A stretch of DNA of 64,000 nt from Stutzerimonas stutzeri (GTDB taxonomy: Bacteria > Pseudomonadota > Gammaproteobacteria > Pseudomonadales > Pseudomonadaceae), in assembly GCF_024448985.1 (NCBI RefSeq), contig NZ_JAMOII010000002.1, forward strand, positions 124,001 through 188,000, in the 5' to 3' direction. The notes beneath the pieces are model-generated. The model was not told the origin of the DNA and ran no database searches. It saw only the letters and a list, made by a program, of their open reading frames with translations. Shown here in pieces: positions 39,571-47,701 of this stretch. How positions within the stretch are numbered: position 1 is the stretch's first letter; each line of letters begins with the position of its first letter. The position numbers and the translations under genes are program-made.

Positions 39571-39742
39571 GTGGGCTGAAGCGGAACTCCGCCCGGTCCG
39601 CTCTACCAATTGTTCACACATGTAGGGTGGGCTTCAGCCCACGCTTCTGCGCACAAACAGGTTTCAACGCCGCCGCCTGGGCTGTTTCGGCTGGCTTCGA
39701 TTACTGGTGGGCTAAAGCGGAACGCCGCCCGGCCCACCCTAC
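39571..39742. repeat. Cluster of REP-like elements (GTGGGCTGAAGCGG type)
   Basis: Three half-elements lie between the DedA and polysaccharide genes: GTGGGCTGAAGCGGAACTCC (39571-39590) running to CTCTAC, GTAGGGTGGGCTTCAGCCCA (from 39622), and GGTGGGCTAAAGCGGAACGC closing with ACCCTAC at 39742. They match the element at 2948-3031. The arms can fold into long hairpins, and the element sits between convergent transcription units. Confidence 0.85.
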
Positions 39743-39769
39743 TAGGCTGATTCGCCAGGCCTGCCGCGC

Positions 39770-40954
39770 TCAGGCGGCGCCAGCGGTTTCGCGGTCGGCC
39801 CGGCGGCTGCGCTGGCACTGGTCGATGACCGCGAAGACCTCCTGCCACATCCGCTCGGACTGTTGCTTGAGCTGATCGGTGCGGGCCTGAATCAGCGCTC
39901 TTATCCGCTCGGCGTCGTCGGTCACCAGGTCGATCTTGCGTTCGATTTCCGCCTGGTTGGTGGTCACCTCGACCAGTCCATCCGGGAAGCCGTAATCCTC
40001 GAACAACATCTGATACTTGTGGCTCCAGCCCGTCGCCAGCGCCGGCACGCCCTGTGATAGCGCGCTGACCAGGCCATGAAAGCGGCTGCCGAGGGTGCCG
40101 CTGCATGCACCGAGGATGCCCTTGATTTCCAGCGCACCACTTTCCTGAACGATCGGGATGCCGCCCACGGCGGCGGACAGCTGCTCGGCCAGCTGCTGGT
40201 CGTCCTTGCCTTCGTGTACCAGCACGAAGGGTTTGGCGTTTTTCTTCAGCAGGTAGCGCGTGCAGGTGATCAGAAACGGCAGGTACGCCTCACGCGTCTT
40301 CTGATCGGTCTTGTCGAGCATCCGGCAATTGGGAACGATGCAAAAGCGGTTCTGCTCGACATCGAAACCCTGAGGCAGCACGCCGCTCACCAGATTGGTG
40401 AAGTCCGGCGACTGCTTGATCTTCGCCTGCTCGCCGACCAGCCGGGTCAGGTGTTCGTAAGAGACGCGTTCGCGGGGGAAGATCAGGTCGACGTTCTCCA
40501 CCACGGTTTTCATCGCCGCCTGGTTCTTTTCCGATTCGAACGGCCCCAGCGCTTGGGGCAGTAGGATTACGCGGGTGCCTTTCTTCTTCCAGCGCTTGGT
40601 CGATTGCGCCAGTTCCGCACAGGGACTCTCGCCCCATTGATCGCTGTAGGCAAAGCCGGCGGCATCGATGACCACATCGACTTCCTTGTCCAGCACCACG
40701 CCGTACATCTCGCGCAGCGGGCGCGGCGCGAAGTTGGCCAGCGTGCCCCACTGGATGCCGTAACGCCACAGCCATGCCTTGGGATAGAAGCCCAGCTGGA
40801 CTAGCTTGCGAAACGGCTGCTCGGCCTTTTTCGGCGTGGGCGCCATGACGTAGGTAGCGTCGGGATAGCGGGCTTTCAGCTTTTGCAACGTCGCGTGAAG
40901 CATCAGCTCCGCGCCTTTATTGACGAAGCCTGCCTTTCTGATCTCGATAATCAT
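39770..40954 (-). CDS. Polysaccharide pyruvyl transferase family protein
   Basis: 394 residues, GT-B-like fold of the WcaK/CsaB family, which attaches pyruvate ketals to sugars of exopolysaccharides or cell-wall polymers. Seen: IEIRKAGFVNKGAELML at the N-terminus, IDAAGFAYSDQWG, LLPQALGPFES and the C-terminal GSRFHGLVSALSQGVPALATGWSHKY. It is the last gene of the flippase-nitroreductase-pyruvyl transferase unit, eight bases after the nitroreductase stop. The acceptor cannot be inferred. Confidence 0.85.
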   Translation of the reverse strand: MIIEIRKAGFVNKGAELMLHATLQKLKARYPDATYVMAPTPKKAEQPFRKLVQLGFYPKAWLWRYGIQWGTLANFAPRPLREMYGVVLDKEVDVVIDAAGFAYSDQWGESPCAELAQSTKRWKKKGTRVILLPQALGPFESEKNQAAMKTVVENVDLIFPRERVSYEHLTRLVGEQAKIKQSPDFTNLVSGVLPQGFDVEQNRFCIVPNCRMLDKTDQKTREAYLPFLITCTRYLLKKNAKPFVLVHEGKDDQQLAEQLSAAVGGIPIVQESGALEIKGILGACSGTLGSRFHGLVSALSQGVPALATGWSHKYQMLFEDYGFPDGLVEVTTNQAEIERKIDLVTDDAERIRALIQARTDQLKQQSERMWQEVFAVIDQCQRSRRADRETAGAA

Positions 40955-40962
40955 CGCTTACC

Positions 40963-42021
40963 TCAGTTGAATACGATCAAATCTTGCTCGGTCTTCTTGT
41001 CCGAATAGGGGATCCCTCCAGTTGGATCGGCATAGCCCACCGCCAGCAGCATCACCGTGCGCTCGTGATAGGCCAGGCCCAGTTTCTTCGCCAGTTGGCG
41101 TTCCTTTTCTTCAACGTCCGGCCAGTTGATCGAACAACTGGACAGGCCCAGGCTTTCCAGCGCGAGCATTAGCTGCATCGCCGCCAGCGAGCCGTCGATA
41201 TAAATGACATGGCGGTCCCGCGCTTCGGGATAGCAGCCGAGGTCGCCCACCACCGCAATCACGCAGGGCAGGTTGTCGTGAAAGCCCGCGGTGCCGCCGG
41301 CGCACTGGGCGACTTCCGCGGCCTTGGTCCGATCGTTGCTGACGTAGAAGCGAAACGGTTGCCGGTTGCAGGCCGAAGGCGCGAGGGCCGCAGCTCTGAC
41401 CGCTTGCTCGATCAGCTCATTGGCGACCGGCTTGTCCTGATACCAACGCACCGAGCGACGGCGGCGGAACAGCACCATCAGTTCGTCATAACTGACCGGG
41501 CACGCCGGCAGCTGGCTATGCGGGTAGGGCACGCAACGGCTGGATTCATCGGGGCGTTGCGCGTCGGCGAAGGCCTGTTTAGCCGAGTCGATGCGCGGCG
41601 TGCTGCCGACTGCAGAGAAGTAATCGCCCAGCACGTCGTTGGCCCAGCGCTGCTGGCCGTTGACCACCCCGGCCTGAGTCGCATCGGCGAAGCAGCGTAC
41701 CGTCGCACCGATGTAGTCCTCGGCGAAGGTCGAGCGGCGCGGGCGCATGATCAGCCCCTTCTCCAGGCGATGCACGTTGCGCCGCAAAAAAGCATCGTTC
41801 TCGCCTTTGCTGCGCATCAATCGGGCGAACCGCAGGCGTCCCAGCAGCACCGCTCGGTGCTCGCGGTCGAACTCGCGGCTGAGCAGGCAGTAATAAACGG
41901 AGGACAGAAAACCGTTAACGGAGAACAGCCGGACCAGCGCCAGACGGGCGTTGTCTCGGGTGGCCTTGAGCGTGGTCTTGATCGGGTCGGGCAGGGCCTT
42001 GGCAAGTGATTTCAAGCTCAT
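40963..42021 (-). CDS. Nitroreductase-family flavoprotein in a polysaccharide cluster
   Basis: 352 residues. An N-terminal region of about 160 residues of unassigned fold (LVRLFSVNGFLSSVYYCLLS, RRNVHRLEKGLIM) precedes a complete nitroreductase domain (FRRRRSVRWYQDKPV with FMN-phosphate contacts, APSACNRQPFRFYV, and GYADP near the end). Proteins of this architecture recur in exopolysaccharide loci with pyruvyl transferases and flippases, where their redox substrate is not established as far as I know. It overlaps the flippase gene by four bases. Confidence 0.82.
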   Translation of the reverse strand: MSLKSLAKALPDPIKTTLKATRDNARLALVRLFSVNGFLSSVYYCLLSREFDREHRAVLLGRLRFARLMRSKGENDAFLRRNVHRLEKGLIMRPRRSTFAEDYIGATVRCFADATQAGVVNGQQRWANDVLGDYFSAVGSTPRIDSAKQAFADAQRPDESSRCVPYPHSQLPACPVSYDELMVLFRRRRSVRWYQDKPVANELIEQAVRAAALAPSACNRQPFRFYVSNDRTKAAEVAQCAGGTAGFHDNLPCVIAVVGDLGCYPEARDRHVIYIDGSLAAMQLMLALESLGLSSCSINWPDVEEKERQLAKKLGLAYHERTVMLLAVGYADPTGGIPYSDKKTEQDLIVFN

Positions 42022-43346
42022 CGACTGGCTCCTACGGCGCTGAATGCATAACGGAATGGACTGAACATGGATTTGGTCATCATGTAGAACACCGGCCGGG
42101 TCTTCTTGTGCACCAGCAGCGCGGCGTAGGAGGCGACGGCATAGGAAATCAGGGTCGCCATGGCGGCACCTTCACCACCGTAATGGGGAATCAGCACCAG
42201 ATTCAGGCCGACATTGGCCAGCGCGCCGAGGCTTTGGGTTATCAGCGAAAACACAAGCGCGCCCTCGATCAGAATCCAGCGGCTGAACGCCGCGCGCATG
42301 AAAATGAACACGCCACCCCAGATATGGATGGTGAGAATCGATGCGGAGCTTTGGTATTCGGTGCCGAACAACAGCGCGATCAGCGGCCCGGCGATGAGCG
42401 ACACCAGCACCGCAACGGCGATGGCCAGGATGAACAGCACATCTAACAATTGCTGGAAACGAAGGTTGAAACGCGCCGCATCGGCCGCATGCAGCTTGAT
42501 CAACTTGGGAAAGAAGGAGGCGACGATGGCCGTCGGCAGGAAATACCAGGCCTCGGAGAGCTGCGCGGCGACCGCATAAACGCCGACCTCTTCGGCGCCG
42601 ACTATCCACTTGAGCATCACCTGATCGATCTTCATGTAGATCACCGCGAAGATCGAGCCGAGGTAAATGATCCAGCCCTGACTGAGCAGCTCCTTCGCCT
42701 TGGCGAAACTGGCTTTCCAAGTCATCAGCGAGACGGTCGTCGTGCCCTTGTAGAGCATCGCCAGAATCACTGCGGCAAGCACGAACTGCGCGGTATGGGC
42801 AAAGGCAAAGGCCACCACGCCGGCACCGCCAAGGGCCAGCAACAGCTTGAGACCGGCCGACAGCAAAATCGCAGTGGATTTGGCGATCGCCGGGTACTTA
42901 GCCTGCACCTGCGATTGGAACCAGTACTCGACCACATCGAAGGTCTGAAAAAAGATCGCCGTGGAGACGATCAACAGCATCCAGAATTCGGTGCCGCCGA
43001 TCTCTTCGAACAGCAGCGAATAGATGAGGATCAGCGTAAAGCCGATGGTCATCCCGGTCAGCTTCAGCACGAAGGTGGTGCCAAGGGTTTCCGGTATTTT
43101 ATCCGGCTGCTGGACCACCTCACGCACCACCAACCCGGCGAGGCCCATATGCCCTGCGGAGGCGAAGATGGCCGTCATTGATATCGCGTAGGAGAGGATG
43201 CCGAACTGCTCCGGTCCCAGATACCGCGCCAGCAGTATCGCCGTGAGAAAACCTACGCCGATGTGTAAAAGCCGCTCCGCCATCATCCAGGAGGCGTTGA
43301 AGAGGTAGAGCTTGAGCTTGTTGAAAAGAGTATGGATCGCTGTCAT
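42018..43346 (-). CDS. Polysaccharide flippase (Wzx/MOP family)
   Basis: 442 residues with about 12-14 membrane segments of the oligosaccharide-flippase type (SWMMAERLLHIGVGFLTAIL, ARYLGPEQFGILSYAISM at the start). It would flip undecaprenyl-linked repeat units to the periplasm. It is the promoter-proximal gene of the unit, with no glycosyltransferase, polymerase or export gene beside it in this window, so the rest of the pathway must lie elsewhere. Confidence 0.9.
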   Translation of the reverse strand: MTAIHTLFNKLKLYLFNASWMMAERLLHIGVGFLTAILLARYLGPEQFGILSYAISMTAIFASAGHMGLAGLVVREVVQQPDKIPETLGTTFVLKLTGMTIGFTLILIYSLLFEEIGGTEFWMLLIVSTAIFFQTFDVVEYWFQSQVQAKYPAIAKSTAILLSAGLKLLLALGGAGVVAFAFAHTAQFVLAAVILAMLYKGTTTVSLMTWKASFAKAKELLSQGWIIYLGSIFAVIYMKIDQVMLKWIVGAEEVGVYAVAAQLSEAWYFLPTAIVASFFPKLIKLHAADAARFNLRFQQLLDVLFILAIAVAVLVSLIAGPLIALLFGTEYQSSASILTIHIWGGVFIFMRAAFSRWILIEGALVFSLITQSLGALANVGLNLVLIPHYGGEGAAMATLISYAVASYAALLVHKKTRPVFYMMTKSMFSPFRYAFSAVGASR

Positions 43347-43703
43347 CGAATGGCCTAACTCCTCAAGGCTGCTGGCTCCGTGGTGGCAGTCATATGCCCG
43401 GTTTGTTGCGCTGGAGTGCGGCGACGCTCAGCTGACCGCAGTAACCCCCTCATGTTCCGGTGATGTGCGGAGCGGAAATGTATCGAGACCGTTACCAATG
43501 TTCGGTGCTGTTGCTGCCTGGCCAATGGCTACGCCGACCGAACCCAGCATTCGCGGCATGTGCGGGCTAAAGCGCGTGGCGGGCCGTGCGGGCTTGGAAA
43601 AACAGGAATTCGCCGACCTGCGGAGCGCGCCCCGATCAGCGGTATCGTCACGAAGACGAGCCCAGGTTGATCGTGCCGCTTAATCCTGGTGGCCTTTTCA
43701 TTT

Positions 43704-43720
43704 CAAAAGTTGAACTTTTG
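43704..43720. promoter_or_regulatory. Perfect 17-bp palindrome CAAAAGTT-G-AACTTTTG
   Basis: An exact 8-1-8 inverted repeat in an AT-rich island of the otherwise gene-free 43.35-44.26 kb interval, about 60-70 bases upstream of the candidate small RNA. TTGAAC inside it could be a -35-like box. It has the form of a dimeric regulator site; the regulator is unknown. Confidence 0.45.
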
Positions 43721-43779
43721 CCATCACGCCTGCTCTTAACCCTGCGCCGCTTGTTAGCCGCTCCATAACCCGTTTCGAC

Positions 43780-43960
43780 GCGTCATGGATCGCCTAGCAC
43801 GGCGCACGGCCCGCCACGTTTCGGGCCGTCGGCAACGCTGCCGCGAAGGATCTCGCAAGCGCCTGGATGGCGTAGGGAATTGCCGCTCGGAGCGGCTTAA
43901 AGGAACAGGACTCAGCGCCAAACAGAAAAGCCCCGCATCGTTTGATGCGGGGCTTTTTTG
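43780..43960 (+). ncRNA. Candidate GGA-rich small RNA (Rsm/CsrA-sponge-like)
   Basis: About 180 bases with no plausible protein. Seven GGA triplets lie on the plus strand (near 43787, 43848, 43865, 43876, 43889, 43902, 43908). Three sit in loops of short predicted hairpins: GCGA-AGGATC-TCGC (43843-43856), CGCC-TGGAT-GGCG (43860-43872) and GCCGC-TCGGA-GCGGC (43882-43896). Two more are in the unpaired AAAGGAACAGGAC. A further strong stem lies at 43806-43829, and the stretch ends in a textbook terminator. GGA in loops is how RsmX/Y/Z bind RsmA. I see neither a GacA box nor a clear promoter, so 5' end and identity are inference. Confidence 0.45.
43927..43959 (+). terminator. Strong intrinsic terminator
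   Basis: AAAGCCCCGCATC and GATGCGGGGCTTT form a 13-bp perfect stem with loop GTTT, and the T-run follows on the plus strand. No plus-strand protein gene ends here, which is the main argument for a non-coding transcript just upstream. The A-tract on the left arm means it could also work on the minus strand, but the next minus-strand gene upstream in that direction (the YcaO gene) already has its own terminator. Confidence 0.92.
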
Positions 43961-44260
43961 TATGTGTTGCCCCTCAGTATCTTCAGCCAGCAAACCTGGC
44001 AACACTGCCGGCTATGCGTTCCGGCGGGCTTCGTAGCTGCTTCCTCTTTCAATGCCATCCTCGTGCCCGGCTTCGAGAGCCAGAACTGGCATACAGGGGC
44101 AGGCGCACCTGGTCACACTAGGGCCAACCCGGCATAACGTGGGCTAGCGCGATCTAAGCCTTACGCCGAAAAGACCGCCGTTTCCCCGTCGTTGCTGAGC
44201 GTTGAAATGACCAGGCCATGGCTGCACATGACGAGCATTCTGCAGGGAGAACTCAGAACA

Positions 44261-44998
44261 ATGGCTGACCCAGAAGACGACGCAAGCGCTGAGACAATCG
44301 CACAGCGGATTTGTGGGTTCGATTGGCCGCAGGCCATAGACGACTTGGATGCGCGCGGTCACACCGTCTTAAGAAGCCTACTGTCGCTGAGTGAATGCGA
44401 GTGGCTCGCCAGATTGTATGAGCGTGACGACTGTTTTCGGAGCCGAGTCGTCATGCAGCGTCACGGTTTTGGCCGTGGCGAGTACAAGTATTTTGGTTAC
44501 CCGCTCGTACCGGTCATATCCCAACTGAGGGCGGAGCTCTATCCCCGTTTAGCGCCGATAGCAAACCGCTGGAATCAGACGTTGCGTCTTTCCGTACGTT
44601 ATCCACTGGCACTGGCCGACTTTCTCGCTAGCTGTCACGCCGCCGGGCAGTCGCGGCCTACGCCTCTGCTGCTGCGGTACGGCCAGGACGATTACAACTG
44701 TCTGCACCAGGATATCTACGCAGAACACTTCTTTTCGCTGCAAGCCACGGTCCTGCTGTCTCGGCCGGGTATTGATTTCACAGGCGGCGAGTTCGTATTG
44801 ACCGAGCAACGTCCCAGGATGCAGTCGCGCATAGAAGTCGTCCCCCTTGAACAAGGAGACGCAGTGGTGTTTGCCGTTCAACATCGACCGGTTCTTGGAA
44901 AACGGGGCTTTTATCGGGTCAATATGCGTCACGGGGTCAGTCGGGTCCGCTCTGGAAACCGCTACGCGACAGGGATCATCTTTCACGATGCGCCGTGA
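44261..44998 (+). CDS. 2OG-Fe(II) oxygenase (uncharacterised, PF09859-like)
   Basis: 245 residues from the ATG at 44261, which has GGGAGA upstream; in-frame starts at 44192 and 44228 are alternatives. The iron triad is visible: H149 and D151 in CLHQDIYAEHFF, and H224 in NMRHGVSRV, with the 2OG arginine close by. YGQDDYNCLHQD and PGIDFTGGEFVLTEQRPRMQ match a family annotated, as I recall, as 2OG oxygenases possibly acting on damaged nucleic acid. I treat that function as unproven. It is unrelated in sequence to the oxygenase at 16.6 kb beyond the shared fold. Confidence 0.78.
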   Translation: MADPEDDASAETIAQRICGFDWPQAIDDLDARGHTVLRSLLSLSECEWLARLYERDDCFRSRVVMQRHGFGRGEYKYFGYPLVPVISQLRAELYPRLAPIANRWNQTLRLSVRYPLALADFLASCHAAGQSRPTPLLLRYGQDDYNCLHQDIYAEHFFSLQATVLLSRPGIDFTGGEFVLTEQRPRMQSRIEVVPLEQGDAVVFAVQHRPVLGKRGFYRVNMRHGVSRVRSGNRYATGIIFHDAP

Positions 44999-45085
44999 AA
45001 ATCGCTACTCGGCGGCGCTGGGTGCCGGGGCTGACAGGGCCGGGCAATTGCGGTGCACAAGCACACCCTGGTTGGGAAGGCCTAC

Positions 45086-45109
45086 AAAAAAGCCAGGCGT
45101 TGCCTGACT
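45086..45109 (-). terminator. Intrinsic terminator of the OsmC-YcaO gene
   Basis: On the minus strand AGTCAGGC and GCCTGGCT pair (one G-T) around a three-base loop and run into six T residues, 43 bases after the gene's stop. It lies between convergent genes and may also end the oxygenase transcript on the plus strand, where a shorter T-stretch follows. Confidence 0.88.
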
Positions 45110-45151
45110 TTCTCATACCTGAACAGTGCGCATGAACTGCGCCACAAGCGG

Positions 45152-47371
45152 TTAGCGAGCCAGCGCTGCCGCACTTGCCCGGGCGCTATGCAGCTTCTTG
45201 TAGCTTTCGATCAAGCGTAGGTGCCTGTCGAGGCCTTTCAGTTTCATGCTGGTCGGCGTCAAGCCGAAGAAGCGAACGTTGCCGTTCACCGAACCGATTG
45301 CAGCGTCCATCCGCTCATTGCCAAACATTCTGCGGAAGTTGACTTCGTAATCGGCCAGCTCAAGTTCGTCGTCCAGTTGTATTTCAAGCACTACATTCAC
45401 GGCCTGATAGAACAAGCCGCGTTCGACGGTGTTGTCGTTGAACTGCAGGAAGGTTTCCACCAGCTCTTTCGCTTCATCGTATTGCTGCAGGGCAAGATAG
45501 ATCAGCAGCCTCAGCTCAAGGATGGTTAGCTGGCCCCAAGCTGTGTTGTCGTCAAACTCGATACCGATCAAGGTGGTGATATCGGTGTAGTCATCCAGTT
45601 CGCTTTCGACCAATCGCTCGACCAGTGCACGCAATTCGTCATTGCCCAGGCGATGCAGATTCAAAATGTCTTCGCGAAAGAACAGTGCCTTGTTGGTGTT
45701 GTCCCAGATCAGATCGTCGACCGGGTAGATCTCCGAGTAATCCGGCACCAGAATTCGGCACGCGGTAGCGCCAAGCTGGTCATATACCGCCATGTACACT
45801 TCCTTGCCCATGGCTTCAAGAATGCCGAACAAGGTGGCAGCTTCTTCGGCGTTGGCGCTTTCTTTTTCACTGGAGCCGCCCTGGCTCGAAAAATCCCACT
45901 CAACGAACTCGAAATCTGCCTTGGCACTGAAGAAGCGCCACGACACGACTCCGCTGGAATCAATGAAGTGCTCAACGAAGTTGTTCGGTTCCGTTAACGC
46001 GTAGCCTTCGAAAGTCGGCTGGGGCAGATCGTTCAGCCCTTCAAAACTGCGGCCTTGCAGCAACTCCGTCAGGCTGCGCTCAAGCGCCACTTCGAAACTG
46101 GGATGCGCGCCAAACGAGGCAAACACACCGCCGGTGCGCGGGTTCATCAAGGTGACGCACATAACCGGAAATTCGCCGCCCAGTGACGCATCCTTCACCA
46201 GCACAGGAAAGCCCTGTTCTTCCAGGCCCTGAATACCAGCCAAAATGCCGGGATCTTTCGCCAGCACCTCATGCGGCACATCGGGCAGGGCAAGTTCGCC
46301 TTCAAGTATTTGGCGCTTCACCGCACGCTCGAAGATTTCCGACAGGCATTGCACCTGTGCTTCCGCCAACGTATTGCCGGCACTCATGCCATTGCTGAGG
46401 TAAAGGTTCTCGATAAGGTTGGACGGGAAATACACGGTTTCGCCATCCGACTGACGTACGAAGGGCAGCGAGCAGATACCGCGCGCTTCGTTGCCAGAGT
46501 TGGTGTCGATCAGGTGCGACCCACGCAGTTCGCCATCGGGGTTGTAGAAATTGAGGCAGTACTCGTCGAGGATCTCTGCGGGCAGCGCATCGTTGCGGCC
46601 AGGCTTGAACCAGCGTTCGTTCGGGTAATGCACGAACGGTGCGTCGGCGATCTCTTCGCCCCAGAACTGATCGTTGTAGAAGAAGTTGCAATTGAGCCGC
46701 TCGATGAATTCGCCCAATGCCGAGGCCAGGGCCGCTTCTTTCGTAGCGCCTTTGCCATTGGTAAAGCACATCGGCGACTGCGCGTCACGGATATGCAGCG
46801 ACCACACGTTGGGGACGATATTGCGCCAGGAGGCAATTTCGATCTTCATGCCAAGGCCCGCCAGGATGGCCGACATGTTGGCGATGGTCCGTTCTAGCGG
46901 GAGATCCTTGCCAGCGATATAGGTGCTGGCGTCGGGGTCCGTATCGAGCATCAACAGCGCCTGGGCGTCGGCATCGAGGTTTTCGACTTCTTCGATGACG
47001 AACTCAGGTCCGGTTTGCACCACCTTTTTTACGGTGCAGCGGTCAATGGAACGCAGGATGCCCTGGCGGTCCTTGTCGGAAATATCCGCTGGCAACTCGA
47101 CCTGAATCTTGAAAATCTGGTTATAGCGATTTTCTGGGTCAACAATATTGTTCTGGGACAGACGGATGTTGTCGGTAGGGATATCGCGCGTCTGGCAGTA
47201 CAACTTCACAAAGTAAGCTGCGCACAATGCTGACGAGGCCAGAAAGTAATCGAAAGGGCCCGGTGCAGAACCATCGCCCTTGTAGCGGATGGGTTGATCG
47301 GCCACCACCGTGAAGTCATCAAACTTGGCTTCAAGCCGAAGGTTGTCGAGAAAATTAACCTTGATTTCCAT
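45152..47371 (-). CDS. OsmC-YcaO fusion protein
   Basis: 739 residues from the ATG at 47371, which has GAGGGA seven bases upstream; the frame stays open to 47581 but would run into tRNA-terminator sequence. Residues 1-150 are an OsmC-like domain (GDGSAPGPFDYFLASSALCA, CTVKKVV), and about 160-560 a YcaO domain (MCFTNGKGATKEAALASALGEFIERL, FPSNLIENLYLSNGMSAGNTL). The acidic C-terminal region resembles the helical tail of E. coli YcaO. YcaO enzymes activate amide backbones with ATP; E. coli YcaO is linked to methylthiolation of ribosomal protein S12. No precursor peptide or partner gene is adjacent, so it is unlikely to be a RiPP enzyme. Confidence 0.9.
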   Translation of the reverse strand: MEIKVNFLDNLRLEAKFDDFTVVADQPIRYKGDGSAPGPFDYFLASSALCAAYFVKLYCQTRDIPTDNIRLSQNNIVDPENRYNQIFKIQVELPADISDKDRQGILRSIDRCTVKKVVQTGPEFVIEEVENLDADAQALLMLDTDPDASTYIAGKDLPLERTIANMSAILAGLGMKIEIASWRNIVPNVWSLHIRDAQSPMCFTNGKGATKEAALASALGEFIERLNCNFFYNDQFWGEEIADAPFVHYPNERWFKPGRNDALPAEILDEYCLNFYNPDGELRGSHLIDTNSGNEARGICSLPFVRQSDGETVYFPSNLIENLYLSNGMSAGNTLAEAQVQCLSEIFERAVKRQILEGELALPDVPHEVLAKDPGILAGIQGLEEQGFPVLVKDASLGGEFPVMCVTLMNPRTGGVFASFGAHPSFEVALERSLTELLQGRSFEGLNDLPQPTFEGYALTEPNNFVEHFIDSSGVVSWRFFSAKADFEFVEWDFSSQGGSSEKESANAEEAATLFGILEAMGKEVYMAVYDQLGATACRILVPDYSEIYPVDDLIWDNTNKALFFREDILNLHRLGNDELRALVERLVESELDDYTDITTLIGIEFDDNTAWGQLTILELRLLIYLALQQYDEAKELVETFLQFNDNTVERGLFYQAVNVVLEIQLDDELELADYEVNFRRMFGNERMDAAIGSVNGNVRFFGLTPTSMKLKGLDRHLRLIESYKKLHSARASAAALAR

Positions 47372-47526
47372 GCGGGATTCCCTCAAGGGTTCTGCCAACA
47401 AATCTCGACGATGCGGAGCCTCGTCTGGAGTCTGGAGCGGACCTGTGGTTTCGGCTGCGGTAGCGAAGAGGCGCTGGGGATGATTCCGCTTAGCCGTTAA
47501 TCGACGCCGTTTTTGCGTATGACAGA

Positions 47527-47563
47527 AAAAACAAAGGCCTGCATTGCTGCAAGCCTTTGTTTT
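47527..47563 (-). terminator. Terminator downstream of tRNA-Thr
   Basis: On the minus strand AAAACAAAGGC and GCCTTTGTTTT pair around a 14-base loop, followed by further T residues, starting four bases after the tRNA 3' end. It ends the tRNA transcript before the OsmC-YcaO gene. Confidence 0.88.
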
Positions 47564-47566
47564 ATA

Positions 47567-47642
<76 letters not shown>

Positions 47643-47657
47643 TAAAAGATGGGCGCC

Positions 47658-47685
47658 ATTATAGCGATTGCTCGCCGCGAGTAAA
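47658..47685 (-). promoter_or_regulatory. Sigma-70 promoter of tRNA-Thr
   Basis: On the minus strand the -10 box is a perfect TATAAT (47658-47663), with TTTACT (47680-47685) as a -35 box at a 16-base spacing. A GC-rich discriminator GGCGCCC follows, as expected for stringently controlled stable RNA genes. A 7-4-7 inverted repeat (AACTGTT/AACAGTT, 47684-47701) overlaps the upstream edge. Confidence 0.85.
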
Positions 47686-47701
47686 CTGTTTGTTAACAGT
47701 T

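Noticed and set aside
43441-43780. GacA box (TGTAAG-type dyad) upstream of the small-RNA candidate
   Set aside because: Searched for and not found; the only strong dyad is the unrelated CAAAAGTTGAACTTTTG palindrome.
43785-44036. Plus-strand 83-codon open frame over the small-RNA region
   Set aside because: It would read straight through the strong terminator hairpin, has no ribosome-binding site and no recognisable sequence; a non-coding transcript explains the region better.
45152-47371. YcaO gene as part of a thiopeptide, LAP or bottromycin cluster
   Set aside because: No precursor peptide, dehydrogenase, E1-like partner, protease or exporter gene lies nearby, and the OsmC fusion with helical C-terminal tail matches the housekeeping YcaO type.
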